A stretch of DNA of 64,000 nt from Actinomyces gaoshouyii (GTDB lineage Bacteria; Actinomycetota; Actinomycetes; Actinomycetales; Actinomycetaceae), in NCBI RefSeq assembly GCF_002072175.1, contig NZ_MVIV01000003.1:231938-295937 (forward strand), given 5' to 3'. The notes under the pieces are model-generated. The model did not search any database. It had not been told where the DNA came from and worked only from the letters and a program-made list of their open reading frames with translations. Position 1 is the stretch's first letter, and each line of letters starts with the position of its first letter. A program made the translations under genes and the position numbers. Positions 43,646-53,600 of the stretch are shown piece by piece.

Positions 43646-44614
43646 TCAGGCCCCCGACTCACCGGCCTCCAGCGCGCGTCTGATGGCGTCGGCCCGCTCG
43701 GCGCCGAGCGCTCCGGCGGACTCTCTGCGGTCCGCGGTAGCACGGGCCAGCGCCCGGTAGGTGGCGGTGACATCGCTGAGACCGTGGCCCGAGGAGTCCT
43801 CCAGCGCTTCGAGGGCGGTCAGGTGGCGGGTGATCGTGCCCGCGTCCCCCCGGGCGATGGGTCCGGTGAGAGAGGATTCCCCCTCGTGTAGGGCTCCGTC
43901 GAGCGCGGCGGTGAGCAGTGGGCGAAGAGTGGCGGCGCCATCGGGGACACCAGCGGCCTCCAGGGCGCGCACAGCCTGGGTGACGAGGGTGACGAGATGG
44001 TTGGCGCCGTGGGCTAGTGCGGCGTGGTAGGCGGGTCGCGCGGATTCCTCCAGGACGAAGGGCTCGCCGCCGAGCTCGACGGCGAGGGCCTGGGCGATTG
44101 GCAGGACGGCGGCGGGCGCGGTGACGGCCATGGGGCATCCGGTGAGGCGGGCGAGGTCCGTGGACCAGCCGCTGAAGGTCATGGCCGGGTGGATCGCCAG
44201 GGGGATCGCCCCGCACAGGCGCGCGGGCTCGAGAATGGCGATGCCGTGCGTGCCCGATGTATGGACGACGAGCTGGCCCGGCTGCCAGCGGCGCAGGTCG
44301 GCCAGGCCCTGGACGAGGGGTCCCAGGGCGTCATCGGGGATGGCGAGGAGGATGAGCTCGGCGCGCTCGACGATGCTCTCAACCTCCAGGATGGGCACGC
44401 CGGGCAGGAGCATCTCGGCACGCTCGCGCGAGGCCTGGGAGACGGCGTGGACACCGACGACCTGATGCTCGACGGCGCGCAGGGCCGAACCGAGAACCGC
44501 TCCCACGCGCCCGGCGCTGATGACCCCCACCCCGAGGCGCCCGGGGCGGGCCGCTCCCCCTGCCTGAGAGGGGGCGGGGGACTCGGGGTTGTCGGGTGAA
44601 GATGCGTCGCTCAT
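43646..44614 (-). CDS. Rossmann-fold DUF2520 protein adjacent to panC
   Basis: The 322-residue protein has an N-terminal Rossmann fold (RLGVGVISAGRVGAVLGSAL, AELILLAIPDDALGPLVQGL, VVHTSGTHGIAILEPARLCG). A helical dimerisation domain of the DUF2520 type follows (PAYHAALAHGANHLVTLVTQ). Such proteins resemble ketopantoate and F420-dependent reductases and are next to panC in many actinobacteria. A role as an alternative ketopantoate reductase, which would be missing here otherwise, is an attractive but unproven inference. The start is ATG 44612-44614; the longer in-frame reading overlaps the PH-domain gene and is not used. Confidence 0.83.
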   Translation of the reverse strand: MSDASSPDNPESPAPSQAGGAARPGRLGVGVISAGRVGAVLGSALRAVEHQVVGVHAVSQASRERAEMLLPGVPILEVESIVERAELILLAIPDDALGPLVQGLADLRRWQPGQLVVHTSGTHGIAILEPARLCGAIPLAIHPAMTFSGWSTDLARLTGCPMAVTAPAAVLPIAQALAVELGGEPFVLEESARPAYHAALAHGANHLVTLVTQAVRALEAAGVPDGAATLRPLLTAALDGALHEGESSLTGPIARGDAGTITRHLTALEALEDSSGHGLSDVTATYRALARATADRRESAGALGAERADAIRRALEAGESGA

Positions 44615-44627
44615 GGCCGGGATCGTC

Positions 44628-46394
44628 TCACGATATGGAGGCGGTGACGCGGGAGAGCCAGCGGTCGAGGTGCTCATCGTGGCCCCGCCTCGCCATCCGC
44701 GCGGCGATGAGCGCCGAGAGCTCGGTGACGTGCTGGGCGTCGAGATTCGACAGGATGACGGGCACATCGGAGTCGACCATGTCGAATCGGATGGTCGCCA
44801 GGCCGCAGCGCCGCGCGAGGGGCCCCTGGAGGACGCGGAAGGACTGGATGCGCTCGTAGGGGATGACGCTCACGCGCCGTGCCCAGCGGTTGAGGCGCAG
44901 GATGACGCAGGTGCCGGTCAGGGCGATGGCCTTGCGGCGCCAGGCGATCGGGTTGAAGAGCCGGGCGCGGCGGGGCACGCCGATGAAGCCGCGCTCCGCC
45001 GAGCCGATGGGCGCGGCGGCGGGACCGGCACCGGCACCGTCGATGCCGCTCAGAGCCGCGGCGAGGAGAGCATCGGGGTCGGGGGTCCCCAGGTCGGGCA
45101 CCACCAGCCACAGGGCCCGCAGAGCATGGTCACGCGGGCCGACGGGCAGCAGCCGCGTGAAGACCTTCTTCGCGCCTTTCGATGCGGAGGGGGTGACAGC
45201 GCGGCCGGCCACGGTCGCGTCCACGCGCCACCAGTCCTTGCCCCGCCACAGCACCGACTGGACGAGCCCGACGGCGTGCACGCGTCCCGGGGGCAGCGTC
45301 GTCGAGGTCGCATCGGTGAGGCCGTAGCGCATGCGGATGCCCGCGGGGGTCGCCGCGGCTCGGAATCCCCAGCCACGGGCGAGGGAGCTCCACTGCAGGG
45401 AGATGAGGGTCATGGGGATTGTGAAGAGGCCCGTGATGATGGGCAGAATGGCGAGGACGTCTGCCCCCGTCCGCAGGATGAAGAGCAGCCCGATAGCCGC
45501 GAAGAGGACGGCCGTGAGTATGGAGGCCGTTGTCCCGGAGCGCATGAGGGAGGCGATGAGGACACGGGGCTCGACGGCGTAGAGGGGGTGCTCGGCCTCG
45601 TCCAGGACGCCCTCGGAGACGCGGGGGAAGCCCACGGCATCCTCGAAGCCCTTGGCCCCAGCTCCCATACCGGCGCCCGCCGGGGACGGGGCGCCGGGCA
45701 ATGCCCCTGCGGTGCTGGCGCCCGCGGCGAGGTCGAGAATCTCACGCCGCAGCGCCTCGAGCTGGCGGGTGCGCACGTAGCCGATGAGGACCTTGGAGTC
45801 CGCGCCGCCGGCGACCTCGACGGAGAGCTGCCCCAGGCCGACGATGCGCCCGAGCAGCGGGTGGGTGATGTCAATGCTCTGGATGCGCGGCAGCCGGGCG
45901 ATCCGCAGTTGCTTGGCGAGGATCCCTGAGCGCAGGTAGACGGCGTCGGCGTCGACAGCGTAGCTCATCGCCCGCCACGACAGGAACGGGAGCGCGAGGA
46001 TGACGAGCACGATCAGGCCGAGAATGATCCCGGCGCCGATGAGCCAGGTCGTGGGGTCGCCTCCGGAGACGTCGGCCGCCCAGCCGCGCGCGGTCTGGAT
46101 GTATTGACCGGGTTCGACCTCGCGCAACTCGCGGTAGAGCTCGATCACGCGCTCGATGTCGTCCAGCGCCCGCCAGGAGACGATGGCGATGAGGGCGGCG
46201 ACGACCCTCCACCCGCGGACCAGCGGGGTGATGGGATGGACGCGGCGCCAGCTCAGACCCTTGGGGAGACTCATGGCGCGCCGGCGGGCGCTCTTCGGCA
46301 CGGCGCCCCTCGCGCGCCGGTGGCGAGCGGCGCCGGTCCTGGCCGGGCTCGGGCCGCTGGAGGAGGCGCCGCCCGCCTCGGCGGCCCCGCTCAC
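44628..46394 (-). CDS. Membrane protein with repeated bacterial PH (DUF304/YdbT-like) domains
   Basis: The 588-residue protein has several transmembrane pairs (IGAGIILGLIVLVILALPFL, ILTAVLFAAIGLLFILRTGA). Three cytoplasmic bPH-2 domains are seen: VYLRSGILAKQLRIARLPRI, then RYGLTDATSTTLPPGRVHAV, then RRVSVIPYERIQSFRVLQGP. This is the B. subtilis YdbT plan, somewhat enlarged. I start at GTG 46394, which overlaps the stop of the upstream YdbS-like gene (GTGA). ATG 46274, at MSLPKGLSWRRVHPI, is a plausible shorter start because conservation begins there. Function is poorly known; YdbS/YdbT pairs are linked to envelope or antimicrobial resistance. Confidence 0.82.
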   Translation of the reverse strand: MSGAAEAGGASSSGPSPARTGAARHRRARGAVPKSARRRAMSLPKGLSWRRVHPITPLVRGWRVVAALIAIVSWRALDDIERVIELYRELREVEPGQYIQTARGWAADVSGGDPTTWLIGAGIILGLIVLVILALPFLSWRAMSYAVDADAVYLRSGILAKQLRIARLPRIQSIDITHPLLGRIVGLGQLSVEVAGGADSKVLIGYVRTRQLEALRREILDLAAGASTAGALPGAPSPAGAGMGAGAKGFEDAVGFPRVSEGVLDEAEHPLYAVEPRVLIASLMRSGTTASILTAVLFAAIGLLFILRTGADVLAILPIITGLFTIPMTLISLQWSSLARGWGFRAAATPAGIRMRYGLTDATSTTLPPGRVHAVGLVQSVLWRGKDWWRVDATVAGRAVTPSASKGAKKVFTRLLPVGPRDHALRALWLVVPDLGTPDPDALLAAALSGIDGAGAGPAAAPIGSAERGFIGVPRRARLFNPIAWRRKAIALTGTCVILRLNRWARRVSVIPYERIQSFRVLQGPLARRCGLATIRFDMVDSDVPVILSNLDAQHVTELSALIAARMARRGHDEHLDRWLSRVTASIS

Positions 46395-46960
46395 AGGCCG
46401 GCCATCCTCTCCTCGCCGCGCTCGGCGAGGATCTGGCGCAGGTGCTCGGCCTCGGCCACGGGCAGTCCGTTGATGGTGGCATCGGTGCCGGCGCTCGCGG
46501 TGTGGAGCTTGACCTCGGCGATGCCCAGGCGGCGTGCGATGGGCCCCTGGGAGGTGTCGACGTACTGCATGCGGCCATAGGGGATGACGGACATTCGGCG
46601 CCACATGATCCCCTTGCGCCACAGGAGGTGCTCCCCGGCCAGGGCGTAGCCCATGGCCCGCACCTGGCGGGGGATCATCCACAGCAGCCAGGCGAGGATG
46701 ACGATCGCGGCGCCGGTTCCCGCCCAGAACCAGGGGCTCACAAGGACCGCGGGGATGGCGAATCCCGCGGCCGGGAGGAGCAGGAGGAAGAGGGCCGCCA
46801 TGACACGAGCGGTGGCCAGGGAGGGCGAGACCGGGGAGAAGGAGACGCCCTGGGGAGCGAAGGGCCCTCCTGCACCGGAGGCGGCGCCAGCCAGACGGGA
46901 GGTCCTGGGCGCGGCGGGCCGGCGCTGATCGGCGGGGCCTGGGATCGATTGGGCGGTCAT
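46391..46960 (-). CDS. Membrane-anchored bacterial PH domain protein (YdbS-like)
   Basis: The 189-residue protein has a disordered Pro/Ala N-terminus, two transmembrane helices (VMAALFLLLLPAAGFAIPAV, GAAIVILAWLLWMIP) and one bPH-2 domain (LLWRKGIMWRRMSVIPYGRM, QYVDTSQGPIARRLGIAEVK). It matches YdbS-type DUF304 proteins. It is coupled to DUF3180 upstream (ATGA) and to the larger PH protein downstream (GTGA), so the three probably form one membrane complex. Mycobacteria have a membrane protein at the equivalent place in this cluster. Confidence 0.82.
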   Translation of the reverse strand: MTAQSIPGPADQRRPAAPRTSRLAGAASGAGGPFAPQGVSFSPVSPSLATARVMAALFLLLLPAAGFAIPAVLVSPWFWAGTGAAIVILAWLLWMIPRQVRAMGYALAGEHLLWRKGIMWRRMSVIPYGRMQYVDTSQGPIARRLGIAEVKLHTASAGTDATINGLPVAEAEHLRQILAERGEERMAGL

Positions 46961-47460
46961 GCGGCGGCCCCGGGGGTGGCGGCGCCGCCCGATCGCGCGG
47001 AGCCGGTGGGACGGTCATCGTCGTCGGAGGAGTCGATGGCGCACCAGTGCTCGACGAGGAGGCCGACACCGCACCAGGCCGCGCAGGCGGCCAGGCAGAG
47101 TCCACTGGTGAGGGCCAGGTCGCTCATCGCCGGTGAGGCGGGAGCGAGGAGCGCACAGGCCAGCCCCCCTGCGTAGACGCCGCCGATGCAGGAGCCCGCC
47201 AGTGCGGAGGCCTGCGCGCCGGCGGCGGTCGCGGCGGCGCCGGTGGGGGTGATCCAGGTCGCCTGCCGAGCGCGCAGGCGCCTCACCGCGAGCCCTGCGA
47301 CGAGGATGACCATGGCGATGACGAGGCCTGTCGCCGCGCCCCACGCGGTGAGGACCGGGATCCAGCCGCGGCTGCGCAGCATGAGATCGAGGGCGACCAG
47401 GGAGAGGACGGTCGTCGTGGCGGAGCACGCGAGGACCGCCGTCCAGCGCGTGCGGCGCAT
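46957..47460 (-). CDS. DUF3180 family membrane protein
   Basis: The 167-residue protein has four hydrophobic helices (VLACSATTTVLSLVALDLML, LTAWGAATGLVIAMVILVAG, SALAGSCIGGVYAGGLACAL, LTSGLCLAACAAWCGVGLLV) and an acidic C-terminal tail. This is the DUF3180 plan found directly after folK in actinobacteria. RTRWTAVLA and a following RQATWITP loop are cytoplasmic by charge. The ATG at 47458-47460 overlaps the folB-folK stop (TGATG) and the TGA overlaps the PH gene. Function is unknown; its constant position suggests an envelope role tied to the downstream PH proteins. Confidence 0.8.
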   Translation of the reverse strand: MRRTRWTAVLACSATTTVLSLVALDLMLRSRGWIPVLTAWGAATGLVIAMVILVAGLAVRRLRARQATWITPTGAAATAAGAQASALAGSCIGGVYAGGLACALLAPASPAMSDLALTSGLCLAACAAWCGVGLLVEHWCAIDSSDDDDRPTGSARSGGAATPGAAA

Positions 47461-49652
47461 CAGTTCCCCTGCCCGCCTCGGCCGATGACGTCCTCCCAGC
47501 CGGAGGAGGCCGACCACGTGTGGTCATCCGAGCGCTGGGGGCCCGCAGCCCTTCTCCCGTCCTGCGGAGCCTGGCCCGGTCGGCCGGGCTGTCCCGGCGC
47601 GGCCCCGCTGATCGGCTCCGCGACCTGCGGGGCCTGATCGACGAAGGGGCTGGGGGCGGGCGGCGCGGGCGGCACCGGCGCGGAGGGGGCACCGGGCATC
47701 CCGGGGCCGGGGGGCGCGGCGTCGGCGCTCGAGGGGTCCTGGGCGAGAGCGTCCTTGATCATGGAGGCGGGGACGGTCTCACTGAAGGGCTCCTCCTCGT
47801 CCCCCACGAGGGCGGCCGACGGCGCGGACAGGAAGTCGGGGACGTCCTGCGACTGCGAGGCCCGCTCGCCGGCGCCGACCTTCTGCGAGGAGTCCGCAAG
47901 GGCGTCGGCGGGCACGTACTGGCCGGTGGGGAGCTTGGGCAGGGCGTCGGAGTCGATCCAGTCCAGGGCGAGCCAGCGGATTCCGTCGCGGTCCGGGGCC
48001 TGTTCCGCCAGGGCGGCGACGCTCTGGCCGTCGATCTCGGCGAAGGCGTCCGCCTGGGACCAGGGCAGCAGCACGAAGGAGCGGCTGGTGGCGCGCGGGT
48101 GCGGGAGGATGAGCTCGGGGTCGGCCGAGCGAAGGTCGGAGTAGGTGATGACGTCGGCGTCGAGGGTGCGCGGGCCCTTCGGCTCCAGGCGCACGCGCCC
48201 GGCATCGGCCTCCAGGCGCCGGCAGAGGGCCAGGACATCCTTCGCGGACAGGCTCGTGCGGGCGAGGATCACCGTGTTGAGGTAGTCGGGCTGCTCGCCG
48301 GCGCCGGGCTCGATGACGGCGGCGGTGCGCGCCAGAGGGGCGATGGCCGTCACCTCGACGCCCTCGGTGCTCTGGAGGGTGCGGACGGCGCGTCGCAAGC
48401 TGGGGACGACCTCACCAAGATTGCCCCCCAGGCCGATGACAACGGGCACCGGGGCCGTGGGGGCCTCCGCGAGGGGGTCGACGGCGGGCCCGGCGGGAAG
48501 GGGGGCCGCCTCCGCGACCACGGCGTGGCCGGGCTCAACATCCTGGTACTGGGACACGGCGGAGGAGCCGGCTCCGATCGGGGAGTCGGTGTCCTCACCG
48601 CTCGCGGCGGGGGCCGGGGAGGCGATGCGATCATCTCCGGGCCGGGCGGGTGAGCCCATGCCGAGCGGGGCGGGCGTGGCGTGGGAGGCCGCATCGTCGA
48701 TGGGGGTCGTAGCCCCAGGATCGTGAGCGCCGGCATCGTAGGCGGGCGCGACGCCGTCGAAGCCCGCCCCCTCGGCCCGGTTCTCATGGGAATCCTCGCC
48801 CGGATCGCCTCCGACGGGCTCAGCGGTGCTGAACGGGACCGCGGCCCAGGCCTCGTCCACGGAGCCGGCCCGGAGGGGGCCGGCCTGCCCGAAGTGGTCA
48901 ACCGTGCCCTCTCCGAGGTCGCCAACGGGCGGGACGGGGGGCTGCGCCGGCTCGGGAGCGCTGGAGCCCTGGGCGAGAGGGGCCTCGGGCACGCCGGTCC
49001 TGGAATCGTCGACCGCGTCGAGGCGACCGGTGAGGGCGCCCGGGTACGGGGGCGCGTCGTTGATCGGCTCGGCCGCGGGCGCGCCGGCGGGCGCCGAGGG
49101 GACGGACGGCGCGGACGGCAGTGGAAGACTCGCCCTGGGCAGTGGGGGCTCCGAGGCGTCGGCGGCGGCCGCGCAGGGAGCCGCCGACGGCGCGCTCGCA
49201 ACGACCGGAGCACTGGCCGCCGCGGACGCGCTCGTCGCCGAGGAGAGCACGGAGGCCGCCGCCTCGGACAGGCGCGTGATGGTGACGGAGACGTCGTCGA
49301 AGGCAACCTCGAGGGGCGCGTTGGGCTTGTGGATCGTGACCTCCACGGCCATGACGCGGGGGAAGGCGAGGACCGTCTCGCTGATCCGCTCGGCGAGGGT
49401 CTCCAGGAGGGCCACGGGCTCGCCCTCGATGAGCGCGACCACCGCGTTGGCGACCGCCGAGTAGTCCAGGGCGTCGTTGAGGGAGTCGGTCACCGCGGCG
49501 ACGGCGGTGCCGCGCGGGCCGAGGTCGAGGGCGATATCAGCGGTGAAGATCTGCCCCTCGGAGCGCTCGAAGGGGAGGACTCCGTGGTAACCGCGGGCGG
49601 ACAGGCCGGTGAGGCGGATCCTATCGGAGGAGAAGGAGGTGACGGTGCTCAT
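47460..49652 (-). CDS. folK: FolB-FolK fusion: dihydroneopterin aldolase / HPPK with long disordered linker and tail
   Basis: One 730-residue frame covers two successive folate enzymes. Residues ~8-130 are FolB (RIRLTGLSARGYHGVLPFER, LLETLAERISETVLAFPRVM), which cleaves dihydroneopterin. Residues ~408-575 are FolK (PVVIGLGGNLGEVVPSLRRA, LEPKGPRTLDADVITYSDL, ELILPHPRATSRSFVLLPW), which pyrophosphorylates the product. Between them lie about 275 residues of Ala/Pro/Ser/Glu-rich disordered sequence, and about 155 more follow FolK. The bifunctional arrangement is known elsewhere; this extent of linker is unusual. The ATG overlaps the folP stop and the stop overlaps DUF3180. Confidence 0.92.
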   Translation of the reverse strand: MSTVTSFSSDRIRLTGLSARGYHGVLPFERSEGQIFTADIALDLGPRGTAVAAVTDSLNDALDYSAVANAVVALIEGEPVALLETLAERISETVLAFPRVMAVEVTIHKPNAPLEVAFDDVSVTITRLSEAAASVLSSATSASAAASAPVVASAPSAAPCAAAADASEPPLPRASLPLPSAPSVPSAPAGAPAAEPINDAPPYPGALTGRLDAVDDSRTGVPEAPLAQGSSAPEPAQPPVPPVGDLGEGTVDHFGQAGPLRAGSVDEAWAAVPFSTAEPVGGDPGEDSHENRAEGAGFDGVAPAYDAGAHDPGATTPIDDAASHATPAPLGMGSPARPGDDRIASPAPAASGEDTDSPIGAGSSAVSQYQDVEPGHAVVAEAAPLPAGPAVDPLAEAPTAPVPVVIGLGGNLGEVVPSLRRAVRTLQSTEGVEVTAIAPLARTAAVIEPGAGEQPDYLNTVILARTSLSAKDVLALCRRLEADAGRVRLEPKGPRTLDADVITYSDLRSADPELILPHPRATSRSFVLLPWSQADAFAEIDGQSVAALAEQAPDRDGIRWLALDWIDSDALPKLPTGQYVPADALADSSQKVGAGERASQSQDVPDFLSAPSAALVGDEEEPFSETVPASMIKDALAQDPSSADAAPPGPGMPGAPSAPVPPAPPAPSPFVDQAPQVAEPISGAAPGQPGRPGQAPQDGRRAAGPQRSDDHTWSASSGWEDVIGRGGQGN

Positions 49653-50521
49653 CGGGGGTCCTTCCAGAGGGAGGCGGTGCGGATGGCATCCCGGTTGGCC
49701 GGGATCTCGTGGACTCTCACGGCCCAGGCCCCGGCTGCGGCCGCCAGGGCGGTGGTGGCGGCAGTGGCGGCGTCGCGCCCCGTGGGCTCGGCGCCCGGCG
49801 GCGCGGCCGCGGCGAGGAAGCGCTTGCGGGAGGAGCCGATGAGGACGGGCAGGCCCAGATCCTCGCGCAGGCGGGCGGTGGCGGCCAGGAGCTCCCAGGA
49901 CTGCGGGTGGGTCTTGGCGAAGCCCAGCCCGGGGTCGACGACGATCTGGGAGTCGCGCGCGCCCGCGGCGGCCAGGGAGTCGAGGCGCCGGCGCAGCTCG
50001 GCCTCCACTCCGGTGACGACGCCCTCCGGGTAATCGGTGAGCTCATTCATGGTCTCCGGCGTGCCGCGCCAGTGCTGGCAGATGTAGACGGCGCCGGAGG
50101 AGGCCACGAGGGGGTGCATGGCGGGATCGGCCAGGCCCCCGGAGACGTCGTTGATGATGAGGGCGCCGGCGTCGAGGGCGGCGGCCGCAGTGGAGGCGTG
50201 GATGGTATCCACGGAGACGACGGCGCCCTCGGCGGCGAGCGGGCGGATGACCGGCAGGACGCGCTCGGCCTCGTCGGCCGGGCTGATGGGGGTGGCGCCG
50301 GGCCGGGTGGATTCCCCGCCGATGTCGAGGATGTCCGCACCCTGGGCCAGCAGCTCGCGCGCGTGGGCGATGGCGGCCTCGGGGGTGGACCAGCGGCCGC
50401 CATCGGAGAAGGAGTCCGGGGTGACGTTGACGATCCCCATGAGGAGGCACCGGCCGTCGGCGAGCGAGCCGGGTAGTGGTTCCGGCCTGAGTCGGGGGGC
50501 GTCCTGATGCTCGGTCACCAC
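49649..50521 (-). CDS. folP: Dihydropteroate synthase
   Basis: FolP joins p-aminobenzoate to the pterin pyrophosphate made by FolK and is the sulfonamide target. The 290-residue barrel carries MGIVNVTPDSFSDGG, DILDIGGESTRPGATPIS, LIINDVSGGLADPAMH, IVVDPGLGFAKTHPQSWELL and VLIGSSRKRFL, which are all the signature segments. The start is GTG 50521 or the next codon, also GTG. It is ATGA-coupled to the folB-folK gene. About 390 bases separate it from folE upstream, so it probably has its own promoter. Confidence 0.95.
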   Translation of the reverse strand: MVTEHQDAPRLRPEPLPGSLADGRCLLMGIVNVTPDSFSDGGRWSTPEAAIAHARELLAQGADILDIGGESTRPGATPISPADEAERVLPVIRPLAAEGAVVSVDTIHASTAAAALDAGALIINDVSGGLADPAMHPLVASSGAVYICQHWRGTPETMNELTDYPEGVVTGVEAELRRRLDSLAAAGARDSQIVVDPGLGFAKTHPQSWELLAATARLREDLGLPVLIGSSRKRFLAAAAPPGAEPTGRDAATAATTALAAAAGAWAVRVHEIPANRDAIRTASLWKDPR

Positions 50522-50910
50522 CCCAGGCTAACGGTTCTCAGCCGGGATGGGCTGTTCCACCGGCCACTGTGAGCGCCGGCTCGCCCCGGAGAGCGCTGCG
50601 AGCGGGTAGGGAGCGGCTGTCCATCGAAAGGCTGAGATGAGCCCGCCGCCCCCCACAATCGCAGTATTCCCAAGGATCTCACGCGCTTCTAACATCAGCG
50701 GCGTCCGATCATCCACTGACTCGAGGAGTCGAGCGCCCCATGAGCGTTATCGAATCGCAGCGCATCACCCCAGGAGCCGGCCCGTGCTCGAGGCCGGGGC
50801 CCCTGCGCGGCCTTCACCGTTCCCGACTTCAACGCCTTCATGCTACGTGCGGTGCCAACGCTGGAGGTTCCTGAGATCCAGCGCCGACGCTGCTGAGCCC
50901 CACCCGCGCC
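50522..50910. other. Intergenic region between folP and folE, no gene recognised
   Basis: This 389-base gap interrupts an otherwise tightly packed operon. It is lower in G+C than the genes around it, particularly near 50660-50760 (for example GCGTTATCGAATCGCAGCG). Short frames exist on both strands but none has a ribosome site or recognisable sequence. It must hold the folP promoter and perhaps the folE 3' end. It may be a site of past insertion or deletion. Confidence 0.4.
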
Positions 50911-51483
50911 TCAGTGCCTCCCGCCCTGGATGAGGCTCATCGCCTCGGCGCGGGTGGCGGCGTTGCGCAGCTGGCCGCGCACCGCCGAGGTGACGGTGTT
51001 GGCCCCGGGCTTGCGCACGCCCCGCATGGACATGCACAGGTGCTCGGCCTCGACGACGACGAGCACCCCGGAGCACTCCAGGCGCTCCACGAGGGCGTCG
51101 GCGATCTGTGCGGTGAGTCTCTCCTGAACCTGGGGTCGGCGCGCGTAGCCCTCGACGAGCCGCGCGAGCTTGCTCAGCCCGGTGACCCTCCCCCGCCCCC
51201 CGGGCAGGTAGGCGACGTGGGCGACGCCGTGGAAGGGCAGGAGGTGGTGCTCGCACACGGAGTACATGGGGATGTCGCGCACGAGGACCATCTCGTGGTG
51301 GCCGACCTCGAAGACCCGCTCCACGTGCTTGCCCGGGTCCTCATCGAGCCCCGCGAAGAGCTCGGCGTAGGCACGGGCCATCCTCTCAGGGGTCTCCCGC
51401 AGGCCCTCGCGGTCCGGATCCTCGCCGACGGCGGTCAGCAGGTCGCGCACAGCGCGGCGCACGCCCTCGGCGTCGTAGGTCAT
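50911..51483 (-). CDS. folE: GTP cyclohydrolase I
   Basis: FolE makes dihydroneopterin triphosphate, the first step of folate synthesis. The 190-residue enzyme has [17 protein letters not shown], the zinc-binding [40 protein letters not shown] and [17 protein letters not shown]. The two Cys and the His that hold catalytic zinc are all present. The ATG overlaps the ftsH stop (ATGA), the arrangement seen in mycobacteria. The length is slightly short, from a compact N-terminus. Confidence 0.95.
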   Translation of the reverse strand: MTYDAEGVRRAVRDLLTAVGEDPDREGLRETPERMARAYAELFAGLDEDPGKHVERVFEVGHHEMVLVRDIPMYSVCEHHLLPFHGVAHVAYLPGGRGRVTGLSKLARLVEGYARRPQVQERLTAQIADALVERLECSGVLVVVEAEHLCMSMRGVRKPGANTVTSAVRGQLRNAATRAEAMSLIQGGRH

Positions 51484-53600
51484 GCGCGGGGGCCCTCGGA
51501 GCCCACCGTGGTATCAGTGCGCATCGCCGTGTCGGCCCCGGCGGCGGGGCGGCGCGGGAAGCGCGATCCGGTGAAGGAGCCGGCAACGTCCTCGGGCAGG
51601 ACGAGGCTCTCATCGGCGGACCACAGGGGTCGCTCGGGCTGCTTGACGACGGGGGCGAAGATCTCCTCCAGGTCCTTCTCCAGGAGGGTCTCCTTCTCCA
51701 GGAGCTGGGTGGCCAAGTCCTCCAGGACATCGCGGTTGCGGGTGAGGATCTCCCAGGCCTCCCGGTGGGCGGCGTCGAGGAGAGCGCGGACCTCGGCGTC
51801 GACCTGGGCGGCGACGGCCTCGGAGAAGTCCCGGTTGGTGGCGGACAGTCCCAGGACGGTCTCGTTCTCGGTGGTGCCGAGCTTGATGGCCCCGACACTG
51901 CGGGTCATGCCGAAGTCGGTGACCATGCGGCGGGCGGTGCCGGTGGCCTTCTCGATGTCGTTGGAGGCGCCGGTGGTGGGGTCGCGGAAGACGATCTCCT
52001 CCGCCGCGCGCCCGCCCATGGCGTAGACGAGCTGGTCGAGGAGCTCGTTGCGGGTGGTGGAGTACTTGTCGTCCGCGGGCATGACCATCGTGTAGCCCAG
52101 GGCCTTGCCGCGCGGCAGGATCGTCACCTTCGTCACCGGGTCCGAGTAGGCGCCGGCGGCGGCGCACAGGGCGTGGCCGGCCTCGTGATAGGCGGTGACG
52201 GCCTTCTCATGGTCGTTCATGACGCGAGTGCGCTTCTGGGGACCGGCGATGACGCGGTCGATGGCCTCGTCCAGGGCGCGGTTGTCGATGAGCTGCGCGT
52301 TGGAGCGGGCGGTGAGCAGGGCGGCCTCATTGAGGACGTTGGCCAGGTCCGCGCCGGTGAAGCCGGGGGTCCGCTTGGCGACCTGGTCGAGGTCGACGTC
52401 GCCGGTCATGGGCTTTCCCTTGGCGTGGACCCTGAGGATGGCGGCGCGCCCGGCCATGTCGGGGGCCTCCACGGAGACCTGGCGGTCGAAGCGACCGGGG
52501 CGCAGGAGCGCGGGGTCGAGGACATCGGGCCGGTTGGTCGCGGCGATGAGGATGACATTGGTGGTGGCGTCGAAACCGTCCATCTCGACGAGGAGCTGAT
52601 TGAGGGTCTGCTCTCGCTCGTCGTGGCCGCCGCCCGTGCCGGAGCCGCGGTGGCGCCCGACGGCGTCGATCTCGTCGACGAAGATGATGGCGGGGGCGTT
52701 CTCCTTGGCCTGCTCGAACAGGTCGCGCACGCGCGAGGCGCCCACGCCGACGAACATCTCGACGAATTCCGAGCCGCTCATGGAGAAGAAGGGCACGCCG
52801 GCCTCACCCGCCACGGCCTTGGCCAGCAGGGTCTTGCCCGTCCCGGGAGGACCGTAGAGGAGGACGCCCTTGGGGATCTTGGCGCCGACGGCCTGGAACT
52901 TCTCCGGCTCGGAGAGGAACTCGCGGATCTCCTCGAGCTCCTCGACGGCCTCGTCCTCGCCGGCGACGTCGTCGAAGGTGACGTCGGGCATCTCCTTGGA
53001 GCCGATCTTGGCCTTGGACTTGCCGAAGCTGAGGGGACCGCTGGAGCCGCCGGAGACGCGGTTCATGAGGAACCAGAGCAGACCCAAGAAGAAGAGCATG
53101 GGCAGCGTGATCTGGAGCAGGGAGCTCCACCAGGAGCTGGTGGGGACCACCGAGTTGAAGCCGCCGACGGGCGCGGCCTTCTGAACGAGCTCGTTGACCT
53201 GGCCGGCCTGGGCGTCGGTGTAGGTGAACTGGACCTTGTCACCGACCTGCCGATCCTGCTGGTCGGGAAGCTTGGCCTTGACGGTGTAGGGGGCGGCGAG
53301 GTCGAGCTCGACACGGTTGATGCGGTCGATGACGGTGATCGACTTGATGGTGGTGCCGTCGTTGAGGATGGTCAGACCGTCGGAGGTGTCGATGGCGCGG
53401 TAGCCGCTGAGCGAGGAGTAGAGGGCCCAGATGAGAACGGCGACGAGCACGATGGGGGCGGCCCACACGAAGGGGCTGCCGAGGGCGCCCTTGCGCTTGC
53501 GGTTCTTCTTGTCGCCGCGACCGGAGGGGTCGCGGCGGTCGCTGTTGCCGCCCCGGCCCCCGGAGGGAGTGGGCTTGGGGCTTTGGCCAGGCTTCTTCAT
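51480..53600 (-). CDS. ftsH: ATP-dependent zinc metalloprotease FtsH
   Basis: FtsH degrades misfolded membrane and short-lived regulatory proteins. The 706 residues comprise a basic N-terminal extension (~45 residues) and two membrane helices (about 44-62 and 160-180) around a small outer domain. The AAA+ core has Walker A GPPGTGKT at 250-257, Walker [16 protein letters not shown] and [21 protein letters not shown]. The zinc protease site HEAGH is at 472-476. The pore residues FVEMFVGVG are present. The C-terminal tail is variable. It is coupled to folE downstream; hpt lies upstream after a 294-base gap with a hairpin. Confidence 0.96.
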   Translation of the reverse strand: MKKPGQSPKPTPSGGRGGNSDRRDPSGRGDKKNRKRKGALGSPFVWAAPIVLVAVLIWALYSSLSGYRAIDTSDGLTILNDGTTIKSITVIDRINRVELDLAAPYTVKAKLPDQQDRQVGDKVQFTYTDAQAGQVNELVQKAAPVGGFNSVVPTSSWWSSLLQITLPMLFFLGLLWFLMNRVSGGSSGPLSFGKSKAKIGSKEMPDVTFDDVAGEDEAVEELEEIREFLSEPEKFQAVGAKIPKGVLLYGPPGTGKTLLAKAVAGEAGVPFFSMSGSEFVEMFVGVGASRVRDLFEQAKENAPAIIFVDEIDAVGRHRGSGTGGGHDEREQTLNQLLVEMDGFDATTNVILIAATNRPDVLDPALLRPGRFDRQVSVEAPDMAGRAAILRVHAKGKPMTGDVDLDQVAKRTPGFTGADLANVLNEAALLTARSNAQLIDNRALDEAIDRVIAGPQKRTRVMNDHEKAVTAYHEAGHALCAAAGAYSDPVTKVTILPRGKALGYTMVMPADDKYSTTRNELLDQLVYAMGGRAAEEIVFRDPTTGASNDIEKATGTARRMVTDFGMTRSVGAIKLGTTENETVLGLSATNRDFSEAVAAQVDAEVRALLDAAHREAWEILTRNRDVLEDLATQLLEKETLLEKDLEEIFAPVVKQPERPLWSADESLVLPEDVAGSFTGSRFPRRPAAGADTAMRTDTTVGSEGPRA

